Assembly (NCBI GenBank): GCA_002784245.1
Contig: PFKL01000227.1
Coordinates: 1-6,866, forward strand
From: Comamonadaceae bacterium CG_4_10_14_3_um_filter_60_75
Lineage (GTDB): Bacteria; Pseudomonadota; Gammaproteobacteria; Burkholderiales; Burkholderiaceae_C
Length of the DNA stretch: 6,866 bases
Reading direction: 5' to 3'
The notes beneath the pieces were generated by a model. That model saw only the letters and a program-made list of their open reading frames with translations, made no database searches and was not told where the DNA came from. The number at the start of each line of letters is the position of its first letter. The first letter of the stretch is position 1. The position numbers were made by a program, and so were the translations under genes. Positions 1-5,865 of the stretch are shown here, in pieces.

Positions 1-3000
1 GACAACATCAAGTTTGACGGCCTCTCGCGCGTCAGCCATGTGACCGATGCGACCGACTGGCGGGTCGAGTACCCGTTTGTGGTGCTGACACCTGATTCCG
101 AAGCCGAGATGGCGCACCTGGTCAAGGGCTGTATCGAGCTCGGCCTGACCATCATCCCGCGCGGCGGCGGCACGGGTTACACGGGTGGTGCGATTCCGCT
201 GACCTGGAAGAGTGTCGTCATCAACACCGAAAAGCTCGAAGCGATGACCGAGGTCGAACAGGTTTTGCTGCCTGGCCTGGACCGCGAAGTCGCCACGGTC
301 TGGACCGAGGCGGGCGTCGTGACCAACCGCGTGTCACACGCGGCAGAGCGCGCCGGCTACGTCTTCGCCGTGGACCCGACCAGCGCCGAGGCCTCGTGCA
401 TCGGCGGCAACATTGCCATGAACGCTGGCGGCAAGAAAGCGGTCTTGTGGGGCACCGCGCTGGACAACCTGGCCAGTTGGCGCATGGTGACGCCGCAGGC
501 ACAGTGGCTGGAGGTGGTGCGCCTCAACCACAACATGGGCAAGATTCATGACGTGGATGTGGCCAGCTTTGAGCTGCGTTACTTTGAGGCCGACGGCAAA
601 ACGCCGGTGCGCACCGAGCGGCTCGACATTCCCGGCAAAACTTTCCGCAAGGAAGGCCTGGGCAAGGACGTGACCGACAAGTTCTTGAGCGGTTTGCCTG
701 GCATCCAGAAAGAGGGCTGCGACGGTCTGATCACCAGTGCGCGCTGGGTCGTGCACAAAATGCCCGCGCACACCCGCACCGTTTGCCTGGAGTTTTTTGG
801 TAATGCCAAAGACGCGGTACCGAGCATTGTCGAAATCAAAGACTACATGTTTGCCGAGAGCAAGCGCAGCGGCGTGGTTCTCGCCGGTCTGGAGCATCTG
901 GACGACCGCTATTTGAAAGCGGTGGGCTACGCCACCAAGAGCAAGAAGGGTGCGGCAAACGGCGGCGTGCCCAAGATGGTGCTGTTTGGCGATATTGCCG
1001 GTGACGATGCCGACGCGGTAGCGCGTGTCACCAGCGAGGTGGTGCGCATGGCCAACACGCGCCATGGTGAAGGCTTCATTGCCATTAGCCCTGAGGCGCG
1101 CAAGAAATTCTGGCTGGACCGCAAACGCACCGCGGCCATCAGCCGCCACACCAACGCCTTCAAGATCAACGAAGACGTGGTGATCCCGCTGCCGCGCATG
1201 GCCGAGTACACCGACGGCATCGAGCGCATCAACATCGAGCTCAGCTTGCGCAACAAGCTGGCGCTGTGTGACGCGCTGACTGAATTCTTCAACCAAGGCC
1301 ATTTGCCGCTGGGCCGCCAGGACGATGCTGATGAGGTTTCAGCCGCCGAGCTGCTGGAAGACCGGGTTGCCCAAGCGCTGGAACGGGTGGCCGAGGTGCG
1401 CACGCTCTGGCATGGCTGGCTCGAGCAGGTTGAGCCGCTGTTTGCGCAGCTGCAAGACCACAGTTTGCGCGCCAGCTGGAAGACACAAATCCGCCAGCCG
1501 CTGCAGCAAATCTTCAGCGGCCAGGCGTTTGAGCCGATTTTGAAAGAGTGCAACGCGATTCATCAACGTGTGCTCAAAGGCCGCGTCTGGGTGGCGCTGC
1601 ACATGCACGCCGGTGACGGCAACGTGCACACCAACATTCCCGTTAATAGCGACGACTACGCCATGTTGCAGGCGGCGCACGGTGCGGTCAAACGCATCAT
1701 GGCGCTGGCGCGCAGCCTCGACGGCGTGATCAGCGGCGAACACGGCATCGGTATCACCAAGCTGGAGTTTTTGAGCGACGCCGAGCTGCAGCCGTTTACC
1801 GACTACAAGGCCAAGGTTGATCCTGAGGGGCGCTTCAATAAAGGTAAGTTGCTTCGAAATAAAGAGCTGCTTGCGCAGACGGATAAAGGGCTAGAGCCTG
1901 ATTTGTTGCATGCTGATCTGACCAACGCCTACACTCCCAGCTTTGGCCTGATGGGGCACGAGTCGCTGATCATGCAGCAAAGCGACATCGGCGCGATTGC
2001 CGACAGCGTCAAAGACTGTCTGCGCTGCGGCAAGTGCAAACCGGTGTGTGCCACCCATGTTCCGCGCGCCAATTTGCTCTATTCCCCGCGTAACAAGATT
2101 CTGGCGACCTCGCTGCTGGTAGAAGCTTTTTTGTACGAAGAACAAACGCGCCGTGGTGTCTCGATCAAGCACTGGCAAGAGTTTGAAGACGTGGCCGACC
2201 ATTGCACGGTGTGCCACAAATGCCTGCAGCCCTGTCCCGTGAACATTGACTTTGGCGACGTGTCGATGAACATGCGCAACCTGCTGCGCAAGATGGGGAA
2301 AAAGTCTTTCAACCCGGGAAGCGCAACGGCGATGTTCTTTTTGAACGCCACCAACCCTGAGACCATCAAAATGGTGCGTGCCGGCATGGTCGGCATCGGC
2401 TTCAAGGCGCAGCGCCTGGCCAACGACCTGCTGAAAGTGTTGGCGCGCAAGCAAACCAACGCGCCCCCAGCCACGCTGGGCACCGCGCCGATCAAAGAGC
2501 AGGTGATTCACTTCATCAACAAGAAAATGCCCGGTGGCCTGCCCAAGAAAACAGCGCGCGCGCTGTTGGACATTGAAGACAAGGACTACGTGCCGATCAT
2601 CCGCAACCCGCAGGCGACCAGCGCCGAGACCGAAGCGGTGTTTTACTTCCCCGGCTGTGGCAGTGAGCGTTTGTTTAGCCAGGTGGGTCTGGCCACGCAG
2701 GCCATGCTGTGGCACGCGGGTGTGCAAACGGTGTTGCCGCCCGGCTATTTGTGCTGCGGCTACCCGCAGCGCGGCAGCGGTGACTTTGACAAGGCCGAGA
2801 AAATCATCACCGACAACCGGGTGCTGTTTCACCGCGTGGCCAACACGCTCAACTACCTGGACATCAAGACCGTGGTGGTGAGCTGCGGCACCTGTTATGA
2901 CCAGTTGCAGACCTACGAGTTTGGCAAGATTTTCCCGGGTTGCCGCATCATCGACATCCACGAATTTTTGCTGGAAAAAGGCATCACCCTGCCTGCGGGT

Positions 3001-3138
3001 CAAGGCGGCTACCTCTATCACGAGCCGTGTCATAACCCGATGAAGCTGGGCGACTCGATGCAGACGGTGCGCGCGCTGGTGGGGACAAGGTGCTCAAAAG
3101 CGACCGCTGCTGCGGTGAATCGGGTACGCTGGGCGTGA
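1..3138 (+). CDS. FAD/FMN-binding and Fe-S oxidoreductase (GlcD-like plus CCG domains), 5' end outside window, frameshifted near its 3' end
   Basis: The frame is open to the left edge (codons before the GTG at 40 read DNIKFDGLSRVSH), so GTG 40 is not the true start. I expect an N-terminal DUF3683-type region outside the window, from recall of betaproteobacterial homologues. Numbering from position 40: FAD_binding_4 with PRGGGTGYTGG (40-50) and a DPTSAEASCIGGN segment from about 112; FAD-oxidase C-terminal part with HMHAGDGNVH (521-530) and SGEHGIG (565-571); two 4Fe-4S motifs, C660/C663/C666/C670 and C722/C725/C728/C732; first CCG domain with C873, C905-C906 and C949/C952; start of the second CCG domain with C997. 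This is the build of D-lactate, glycolate or D-2-hydroxyglutarate dehydrogenases fused to their electron-transfer subunit; the substrate cannot be read from sequence. The protein has no evident membrane segment here and is probably cytosolic or membrane-associated. The frame is lost at about 3081-3084 and meets a TGA at 3136-3138, cutting the second CCG domain. Family certain, substrate unknown. Confidence 0.93.
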   Translation, partial: DNIKFDGLSRVSHVTDATDWRVEYPFVVLTPDSEAEMAHLVKGCIELGLTIIPRGGGTGYTGGAIPLTWKSVVINTEKLEAMTEVEQVLLPGLDREVATVWTEAGVVTNRVSHAAERAGYVFAVDPTSAEASCIGGNIAMNAGGKKAVLWGTALDNLASWRMVTPQAQWLEVVRLNHNMGKIHDVDVASFELRYFEADGKTPVRTERLDIPGKTFRKEGLGKDVTDKFLSGLPGIQKEGCDGLITSARWVVHKMPAHTRTVCLEFFGNAKDAVPSIVEIKDYMFAESKRSGVVLAGLEHLDDRYLKAVGYATKSKKGAANGGVPKMVLFGDIAGDDADAVARVTSEVVRMANTRHGEGFIAISPEARKKFWLDRKRTAAISRHTNAFKINEDVVIPLPRMAEYTDGIERINIELSLRNKLALCDALTEFFNQGHLPLGRQDDADEVSAAELLEDRVAQALERVAEVRTLWHGWLEQVEPLFAQLQDHSLRASWKTQIRQPLQQIFSGQAFEPILKECNAIHQRVLKGRVWVALHMHAGDGNVHTNIPVNSDDYAMLQAAHGAVKRIMALARSLDGVISGEHGIGITKLEFLSDAELQPFTDYKAKVDPEGRFNKGKLLRNKELLAQTDKGLEPDLLHADLTNAYTPSFGLMGHESLIMQQSDIGAIADSVKDCLRCGKCKPVCATHVPRANLLYSPRNKILATSLLVEAFLYEEQTRRGVSIKHWQEFEDVADHCTVCHKCLQPCPVNIDFGDVSMNMRNLLRKMGKKSFNPGSATAMFFLNATNPETIKMVRAGMVGIGFKAQRLANDLLKVLARKQTNAPPATLGTAPIKEQVIHFINKKMPGGLPKKTARALLDIEDKDYVPIIRNPQATSAETEAVFYFPGCGSERLFSQVGLATQAMLWHAGVQTVLPPGYLCCGYPQRGSGDFDKAEKIITDNRVLFHRVANTLNYLDIKTVVVSCGTCYDQLQTYEFGKIFPGCRIIDIHEFLLEKGITLPAGQGGYLYHEPCHNPMKLGDSMQTVRALVGTRCSKATAAAVNRVRWA
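3079..3086 (+). other. Apparent single-base deletion in a G run (frameshift site)
   Basis: The bases read GTG GGG AC, with four G after the T at 3080. Five G would give Val-Gly-Asp-Lys-Val-Leu-Lys and keep the oxidoreductase in frame to its stop at 3431. A homopolymer one base short is the classic pattern of a sequencing or assembly error. A true mutation or a -1 recoding event re-reading G3084 are the alternatives, but no canonical X_XXY_YYZ slippery heptamer is present. Confidence 0.8.
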
Positions 3139-3431
3139 CCCGGCCCGACATCTCGACGCAGATCCGCTTCAGCAAGGAAGAATCGATCCGCAAGGGTGAG
3201 GCCAGCCTGCGTGCCAGCGGTGCGGTCGGTGCCAAAGAGAACGTCAAGATTCTGACCAGTTGCCCCAGTTGTTTGCAGGGCCTGAAACGCTATGAAGACG
3301 ATCTGCAAAACGGCTTGTTGGAGGCCGACTACATCGTCGTTGAAATGGCCAATCAGATTTTGGGCAAAGATTGGTTGCCCGAGTACGTGAGCAAGGCCAA
3401 CAATGGCGGCATTGAACGCGTGCTGGTGTGA
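3090..3431 (+). pseudogene. C-terminal fragment of the same oxidoreductase, displaced into the -1 frame
   Basis: This stretch completes the second CCG domain of the oxidoreductase. It holds the paired cysteines (RCCGESGTLG, Cys codons at 3108-3113) and the closing CPSC motif (Cys codons at 3261-3263 and 3270-3272), ending NGGIERVLV at a TGA, as expected for the natural C-terminus. The GTG at 3090 can be called as a start, but it has no convincing Shine-Dalgarno site and lies inside the domain, so it is almost certainly not an independent gene. Reading back in this frame gives GAC AAG GTG from 3084, which joins smoothly to the upstream CTG GTG GGG if one G is added. The codons downstream look undecayed, so either the break is very recent or it is a sequencing/assembly error. 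If real, the protein would lose the ligands for its last Fe-S or redox site. Confidence 0.85.
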
Positions 3432-3440
3432 TCGTCAATC

Positions 3441-3447
3441 AAAGGAG
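3441..3447 (+). promoter_or_regulatory. Ribosome binding site of the DUF971 gene
   Basis: AAAGGAG lies eight bases before the ATG at 3456, a near-ideal Shine-Dalgarno site and spacing that fixes the start. It sits in the 24-base gap after the oxidoreductase stop, with no room for a separate terminator and promoter, so the two genes are probably cotranscribed. Confidence 0.85.
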
Positions 3448-3455
3448 TTTCTCTC

Positions 3456-3869
3456 ATGGCAGGTTTGCAAACAGGTGCCCCCACCCCTGAAAACATCACG
3501 GTGCACAGCGCCTCGCGCGTGCTGGAGGTCAGTTTTTCAGACGGCCTGACCTTTCGCATCCCGTTTGAGCTGATGCGCGTGTACAGCCCGTCAGCCGAAG
3601 TGGCTGGCCACGGCCCGGGGCAGGAAGTGCTGCAAACCGGCAAACGCGACGTCACACTCAGTGGTCTGGAGCCGGTGGGCAATTACGCGATCCAGCCCGC
3701 GTTTTCCGATGGTCATGACAGCGGTATTTACTCCTGGGATTACCTGTACTTTCTGGGCTCGCAGCAAGACAAGTTGTGGGCCGATTATTCAGAGCGTTTG
3801 ACAGCTGCCGGCGTTGATCGTGACGCGCCGATGCCTGAGAAGGCTGGCAGCAGCTGCGGGCATCACTGA
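3456..3869 (+). CDS. DUF971 (gamma-butyrobetaine hydroxylase-like N-terminal domain) protein
   Basis: A complete 137-residue protein made of a single DUF971/GBBH-like_N domain. Visible family features are a beta-strand with SFSDG (26-30), the central segment with GHGPGQEV (about 51-58), and the conserved stretch VGNYAIQPAFSDGHDSGIYSW (74-94). The last residues, SSCGHH (132-137), hold Cys and His that could bind metal. In eukaryotes the domain occurs at the N-terminus of gamma-butyrobetaine hydroxylases with a zinc site. The stand-alone bacterial protein has no settled function; links to Fe-S or cofactor handling are inference only. The ATG at 3456 is preceded by a strong Shine-Dalgarno site 24 bases after the oxidoreductase stop, so it is the second gene of that operon. 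Its stop codon overlaps the 3' end of the convergent metallopeptidase gene by seven bases. Length is usual for the family and nothing appears broken. Confidence 0.93.
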   Translation: MAGLQTGAPTPENITVHSASRVLEVSFSDGLTFRIPFELMRVYSPSAEVAGHGPGQEVLQTGKRDVTLSGLEPVGNYAIQPAFSDGHDSGIYSWDYLYFLGSQQDKLWADYSERLTAAGVDRDAPMPEKAGSSCGHH

Positions 3870-4423
3870 GGCGGCATCCACAACCGCTGCCCATTGCCGC
3901 AATCAGCATCAACTCCCACAGTGGGCTCCCACAACCGCGCTCCCGCCGTGTCCAGGTGCGTCAAATACACCCGCACTTCAAACTCCAGCTGGCGGTAGCG
4001 CGGCTCCATGTGGCTGCACAGGTTGTAAAACGCCTTGTCGTGCGCACGCTCTTTCAAGTGGGCGAGTTCATGCACGGTGATCATGCGCAAGAACGCATCC
4101 GGCACGGCCTTGAATAGCGTGGCGACGCGGATTTCGCGTTTGGCCTTGAGCTTGCTGCCCTGCACGCGCGACACCGTGGTGTGCGTGCCCAGCGCGTTTT
4201 TGACCACATGCAATTTGGCATCAAACAGCACCTTGCCCAGCGGCTCGGCGCTGCGCAGGTACTCGGCTTTGAGCGCCTGCACATAGTCAAACAGCGCGCG
4301 GTCGGTGCGCACCGTGTGCGCCTGCGGGTATTTTTGCAGCAGCCAGTCGGCCACGCGGTCCTCGGCCAGCAGCTTTTCCACCTGAGCCAGCGTGTCTGCC
4401 GGGTAGCCTTGCAGGTATTTCAT
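3863..4423 (-). CDS. YgjP-like (DUF45) zinc metallopeptidase
   Basis: A 186-residue protein with the zinc-binding HELAH motif (118-122) followed by H128 (HExxH-x5-H), the signature of the YgjP/DUF45 metallopeptidase family, whose fold is related to SprT and other gluzincin-like peptidases. E119 would be the catalytic base, and H118, H122 and H128 the ligands. Conserved flanks include HDKAFYNLCSHMEPRY (128-143). It has no signal peptide or membrane segment, so it is likely cytosolic. The physiological substrate of these proteins is not established. I prefer the ATG at 4423 (MKYLQGYP, the N-terminus I associate with the family). A GTG at 4441 would add six residues, and neither start has a good Shine-Dalgarno site. 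The gene begins 21 bases after the ATPase stop, suggesting translational coupling. The last 20 or so residues, after THLDTAGARLW, look like an added tail that partly repeats itself. The 3' end overlaps the convergent DUF971 gene by seven bases. Confidence 0.88.
   Translation of the reverse strand: MKYLQGYPADTLAQVEKLLAEDRVADWLLQKYPQAHTVRTDRALFDYVQALKAEYLRSAEPLGKVLFDAKLHVVKNALGTHTTVSRVQGSKLKAKREIRVATLFKAVPDAFLRMITVHELAHLKERAHDKAFYNLCSHMEPRYRQLEFEVRVYLTHLDTAGARLWEPTVGVDADCGNGQRLWMPPQ
3873..3938. repeat. Imperfect 15-base direct repeat at the end of the peptidase gene
   Basis: GGCATCCACAACCGC at 3873-3887 and GGCTCCCACAACCGC at 3924-3938 differ at two positions and start 51 bases (17 codons) apart. 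On the minus strand they encode RLWMP and RLWEP in the same frame, so the C-terminal tail of the metallopeptidase may have arisen by an in-frame duplication. A small palindrome, CCCAC-A-GTGGG, lies at 3915-3925 between them. Confidence 0.55.
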
Positions 4424-4444
4424 GGGGAAGATAGGCCGCACTGT

Positions 4445-5695
4445 TCAGGCAGGCGGTTTTGACCACCACATCGACAGTGGAACGGCCCACAGTTTGCTGC
4501 CAAATGGCACCCATTCACGCCCGCTGTACAGCACGATGCCCTGCTGAAATTTGCTGCCCTCGGTTTCTTGCAAATGGCGTAGCCCCTTGAAATCTTTGCT
4601 GTCCACGGTGGCGCTGGCCTTGACTTCAATGCCGGTGATGTGACCCTGTCGATTTTCCAGAACAAAGTCCACCTCGATGTTGGATTGGGTGCGGTAGTGC
4701 CACAGTGTCAAACCGTGCTGTGAGAACGCCAGGTGCTTGAGCAACTCGGTCAACACAAAAGTTTCCACCAATCCGCCAGGCAAACCGGGCTTGGCGGCCA
4801 GTCCATCTTGCGTGATGCCCATTAGGTGACACAGCAGGCCAGTGTCTGGCAAAAATACTTTGGGCGCTTTCACCAAACGCTTGCTGGGGTTGCGCTCCCA
4901 CGGTTGCACACGCGTCACCAAAAACAGCATTTCAAGCAAGGCAAAGTAACGCTTGAGCGTGCTTTGTGCCAGACCAGCGGTGCGCGAAAGCTCAGCAAAA
5001 TTGAGCAGCGTGGCGCTGCGTGTGGCCAGCAAGTGCAGCAGGTTCGGGATTTCTGTCAACTGCTCGATCTGAGCCAGGTCACGCACGTCACGCTGCAATA
5101 CGGCTTGAACGTAAGCATCAAACCAGGCCGTGCGTCGTGCTGCATTGCTGCGCGCGATGGCCTCGGGGAAGCCCCCGGCAAGCAGGTGGGTCATCAGCGT
5201 TTGCCGATCGCATGCTTGCAGGTTCAGTGCTTGCCAATCACCTTCAAACAGGGCATCAGCCCGGTTAAGTTCGGCGCTGTCAGCCTGCTCGGCGCACGAC
5301 AGCGGCCACAAAGACAGCACTTGCATACGCCCAGCCAGTGAGTCGGCCAAGCCGGGCAGCAGCAAAACGTCCGCAGAGCCCGTCAACAAAAAGCGTCCTG
5401 GCTGGCGCTGGCGGTCTACCGCTGCCTTGATGGGCAAGAACAGTTCGGGTGTGCGTTGTATTTCGTCAAGAGTGATCGGGCCGTCAAGCGCAGCAATAAA
5501 GCCGCTGGGGTCTGACTTGGCGGCATTCAAGACCACCGCATCGTCCAGCGTCAGGTAGCGCCGGGGGATGCCATTGCTGCTTGACTGCAACTGTGCCAAG
5601 GTGCTTTTGCCGCTTTGGCGGGCGCCGTGGATGACCACCACCGGTGTGTCATCCAAGGCGGATTGAAGCAGCGTGGCGACGTGTCTGTTGTGCAT
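4445..5695 (-). CDS. AAA_14 / DUF4143 family ATPase with C-terminal PD-(D/E)XK-like domain
   Basis: A complete 416-residue protein of the two-domain AAA_14-DUF4143 family. The N-terminal ATPase half shows Walker A GARQSGKST (24-32), Walker B-like ITLDEIQ with D77 and E78, a TGSA motif (105-108, sensor 1 position) and SLAGR (119-123). A winged-helix-like middle section (about 240-260, SRTAGLAQSTLKRYFALLE) may bind DNA. The C-terminal DUF4143 part carries EVDFVLE and GIEVKAS, giving D343...E357-V-K359, the pattern of PD-(D/E)XK nucleases. The family is widespread, patchily distributed and poorly understood; ATP-dependent nucleic-acid handling is an inference from the domains. The ATG at 5695 gives the family's usual N-terminus, but no Shine-Dalgarno site precedes it. 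A double dyad lies only 16 bases upstream of the ATG, so autoregulation is plausible. The metallopeptidase gene follows 21 bases after its stop. No key ATPase residue seems missing. Family assignment is firm, function open. Confidence 0.92.
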   Translation of the reverse strand: MHNRHVATLLQSALDDTPVVVIHGARQSGKSTLAQLQSSSNGIPRRYLTLDDAVVLNAAKSDPSGFIAALDGPITLDEIQRTPELFLPIKAAVDRQRQPGRFLLTGSADVLLLPGLADSLAGRMQVLSLWPLSCAEQADSAELNRADALFEGDWQALNLQACDRQTLMTHLLAGGFPEAIARSNAARRTAWFDAYVQAVLQRDVRDLAQIEQLTEIPNLLHLLATRSATLLNFAELSRTAGLAQSTLKRYFALLEMLFLVTRVQPWERNPSKRLVKAPKVFLPDTGLLCHLMGITQDGLAAKPGLPGGLVETFVLTELLKHLAFSQHGLTLWHYRTQSNIEVDFVLENRQGHITGIEVKASATVDSKDFKGLRHLQETEGSKFQQGIVLYSGREWVPFGSKLWAVPLSMWWSKPPA

Positions 5696-5710
5696 GGTGT
5701 GTATTCTAGT

Positions 5711-5747
5711 GGTTGAAAATCAACCATAAGCTGGTTGATTTTCAACC
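5711..5747. promoter_or_regulatory. Double-dyad inverted repeat upstream of the ATPase gene (candidate operator)
   Basis: Two 15-base elements, GGTTGAAAATCAACC (5711-5725) and GGTTGATTTTCAACC (5733-5747), are exact reverse complements separated by ATAAGCT, so the unit can fold into a perfect 15-bp hairpin. Each element is also itself a dyad, GGTTGA-N3-TCAACC, and their centres are 22 bases apart, about two helical turns, as for two dimer-binding sites on one face of DNA. On the minus strand a TAGAAT (-10-like, 5708-5703) sits between the repeat and the ATG at 5695 with only five bases between, so the message could be leaderless; no good -35 is visible. The regulator is unknown. Confidence 0.7.
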
Positions 5748-5804
5748 TCGAACACATGCAGAGAAACCAGTTTCAAAGGTCTTCAGTCGCCAGTCAGACG
5801 ACTA

Positions 5805-5862
5805 AAGCGCTTCAAAATAAATAGCTGCTAGCGCTTGTTATATAGGGGCTAGAGGCCAATTA
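5805..5862. repeat. Comamonadaceae-type short intergenic hairpin repeat
   Basis: The stretch contains AAGCGCTT (5805-5812), then AATAAATAGCTGCTAGCGCTTG and, after a short AT-rich loop, GGGGCTAGAGGCCAAT. I recognise the pattern TAGCTGCTAGCGCTTG...GCGCTAGAGGCCA from memory as a small repeat scattered between genes in Rhodoferax, Polaromonas and relatives. Here the right arm has drifted: CTAGCGCTT (5828-5836) pairs with AGGGGCTAG (5844-5852) with one mismatch and one G-T wobble. Copy number cannot be judged from one window. Confidence 0.55.
5815..5852 (-). terminator. Possible lysS terminator formed by the intergenic repeat
   Basis: Read on the minus strand, 14 bases after the lysS stop, CTAGCCCCT and AAGCGCTAG form a nine-position stem with a seven-base loop, followed after CAGC by the T-rich stretch TATTTATTTTG. 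This resembles an intrinsic terminator, but the stem is imperfect and the T run is interrupted and offset by four bases, so it is a weak call. Confidence 0.35.
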
Positions 5863-5865
5863 TGC

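Noticed and set aside
334..1302. 322-codon open frame on the minus strand opposite the FAD domain
   Set aside because: Same reason: it mirrors the codon bias of the plus-strand gene, shows no recognisable domain and lacks a ribosome binding site.
1891..3033. 380-codon open frame on the minus strand opposite the oxidoreductase
   Set aside because: It is antisense to well-recognised Fe-S and CCG domains, its translation is low-complexity (His, Val, Leu, Gly rich) without any known motif, and long antisense frames are common in GC-rich genes.
3079..3092. Programmed -1 ribosomal frameshift at the G run
   Set aside because: There is no canonical slippery heptamer and I did not identify a stimulating structure; a one-base homopolymer error or mutation is far simpler.
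3090..3431. Independent small gene starting at GTG 3090
   Set aside because: Its product is exactly the missing end of the second CCG domain and it lacks a ribosome binding site, so it is a displaced fragment of the upstream gene rather than a separate gene.
4826..5341. 171-codon plus-strand open frame opposite the ATPase gene
   Set aside because: The minus-strand ATPase with intact Walker and DUF4143 motifs explains this stretch; the plus-strand translation is Gln/Arg rich and unlike any family I know.
5711..5747. Reading the double dyad as a CRISPR repeat or transposon end
   Set aside because: There are only two units, seven bases apart and in inverted orientation, with no spacers, no target duplication and no transposase or cas gene in the window.
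5763..5803. Small inverted repeats GAAAC-CA-GTTTC (5763-5774) and AGTCG-N9-CGACT (5785-5803)
   Set aside because: Five-base arms are expected by chance in a stretch this long, and neither is placed convincingly as an operator or terminator.
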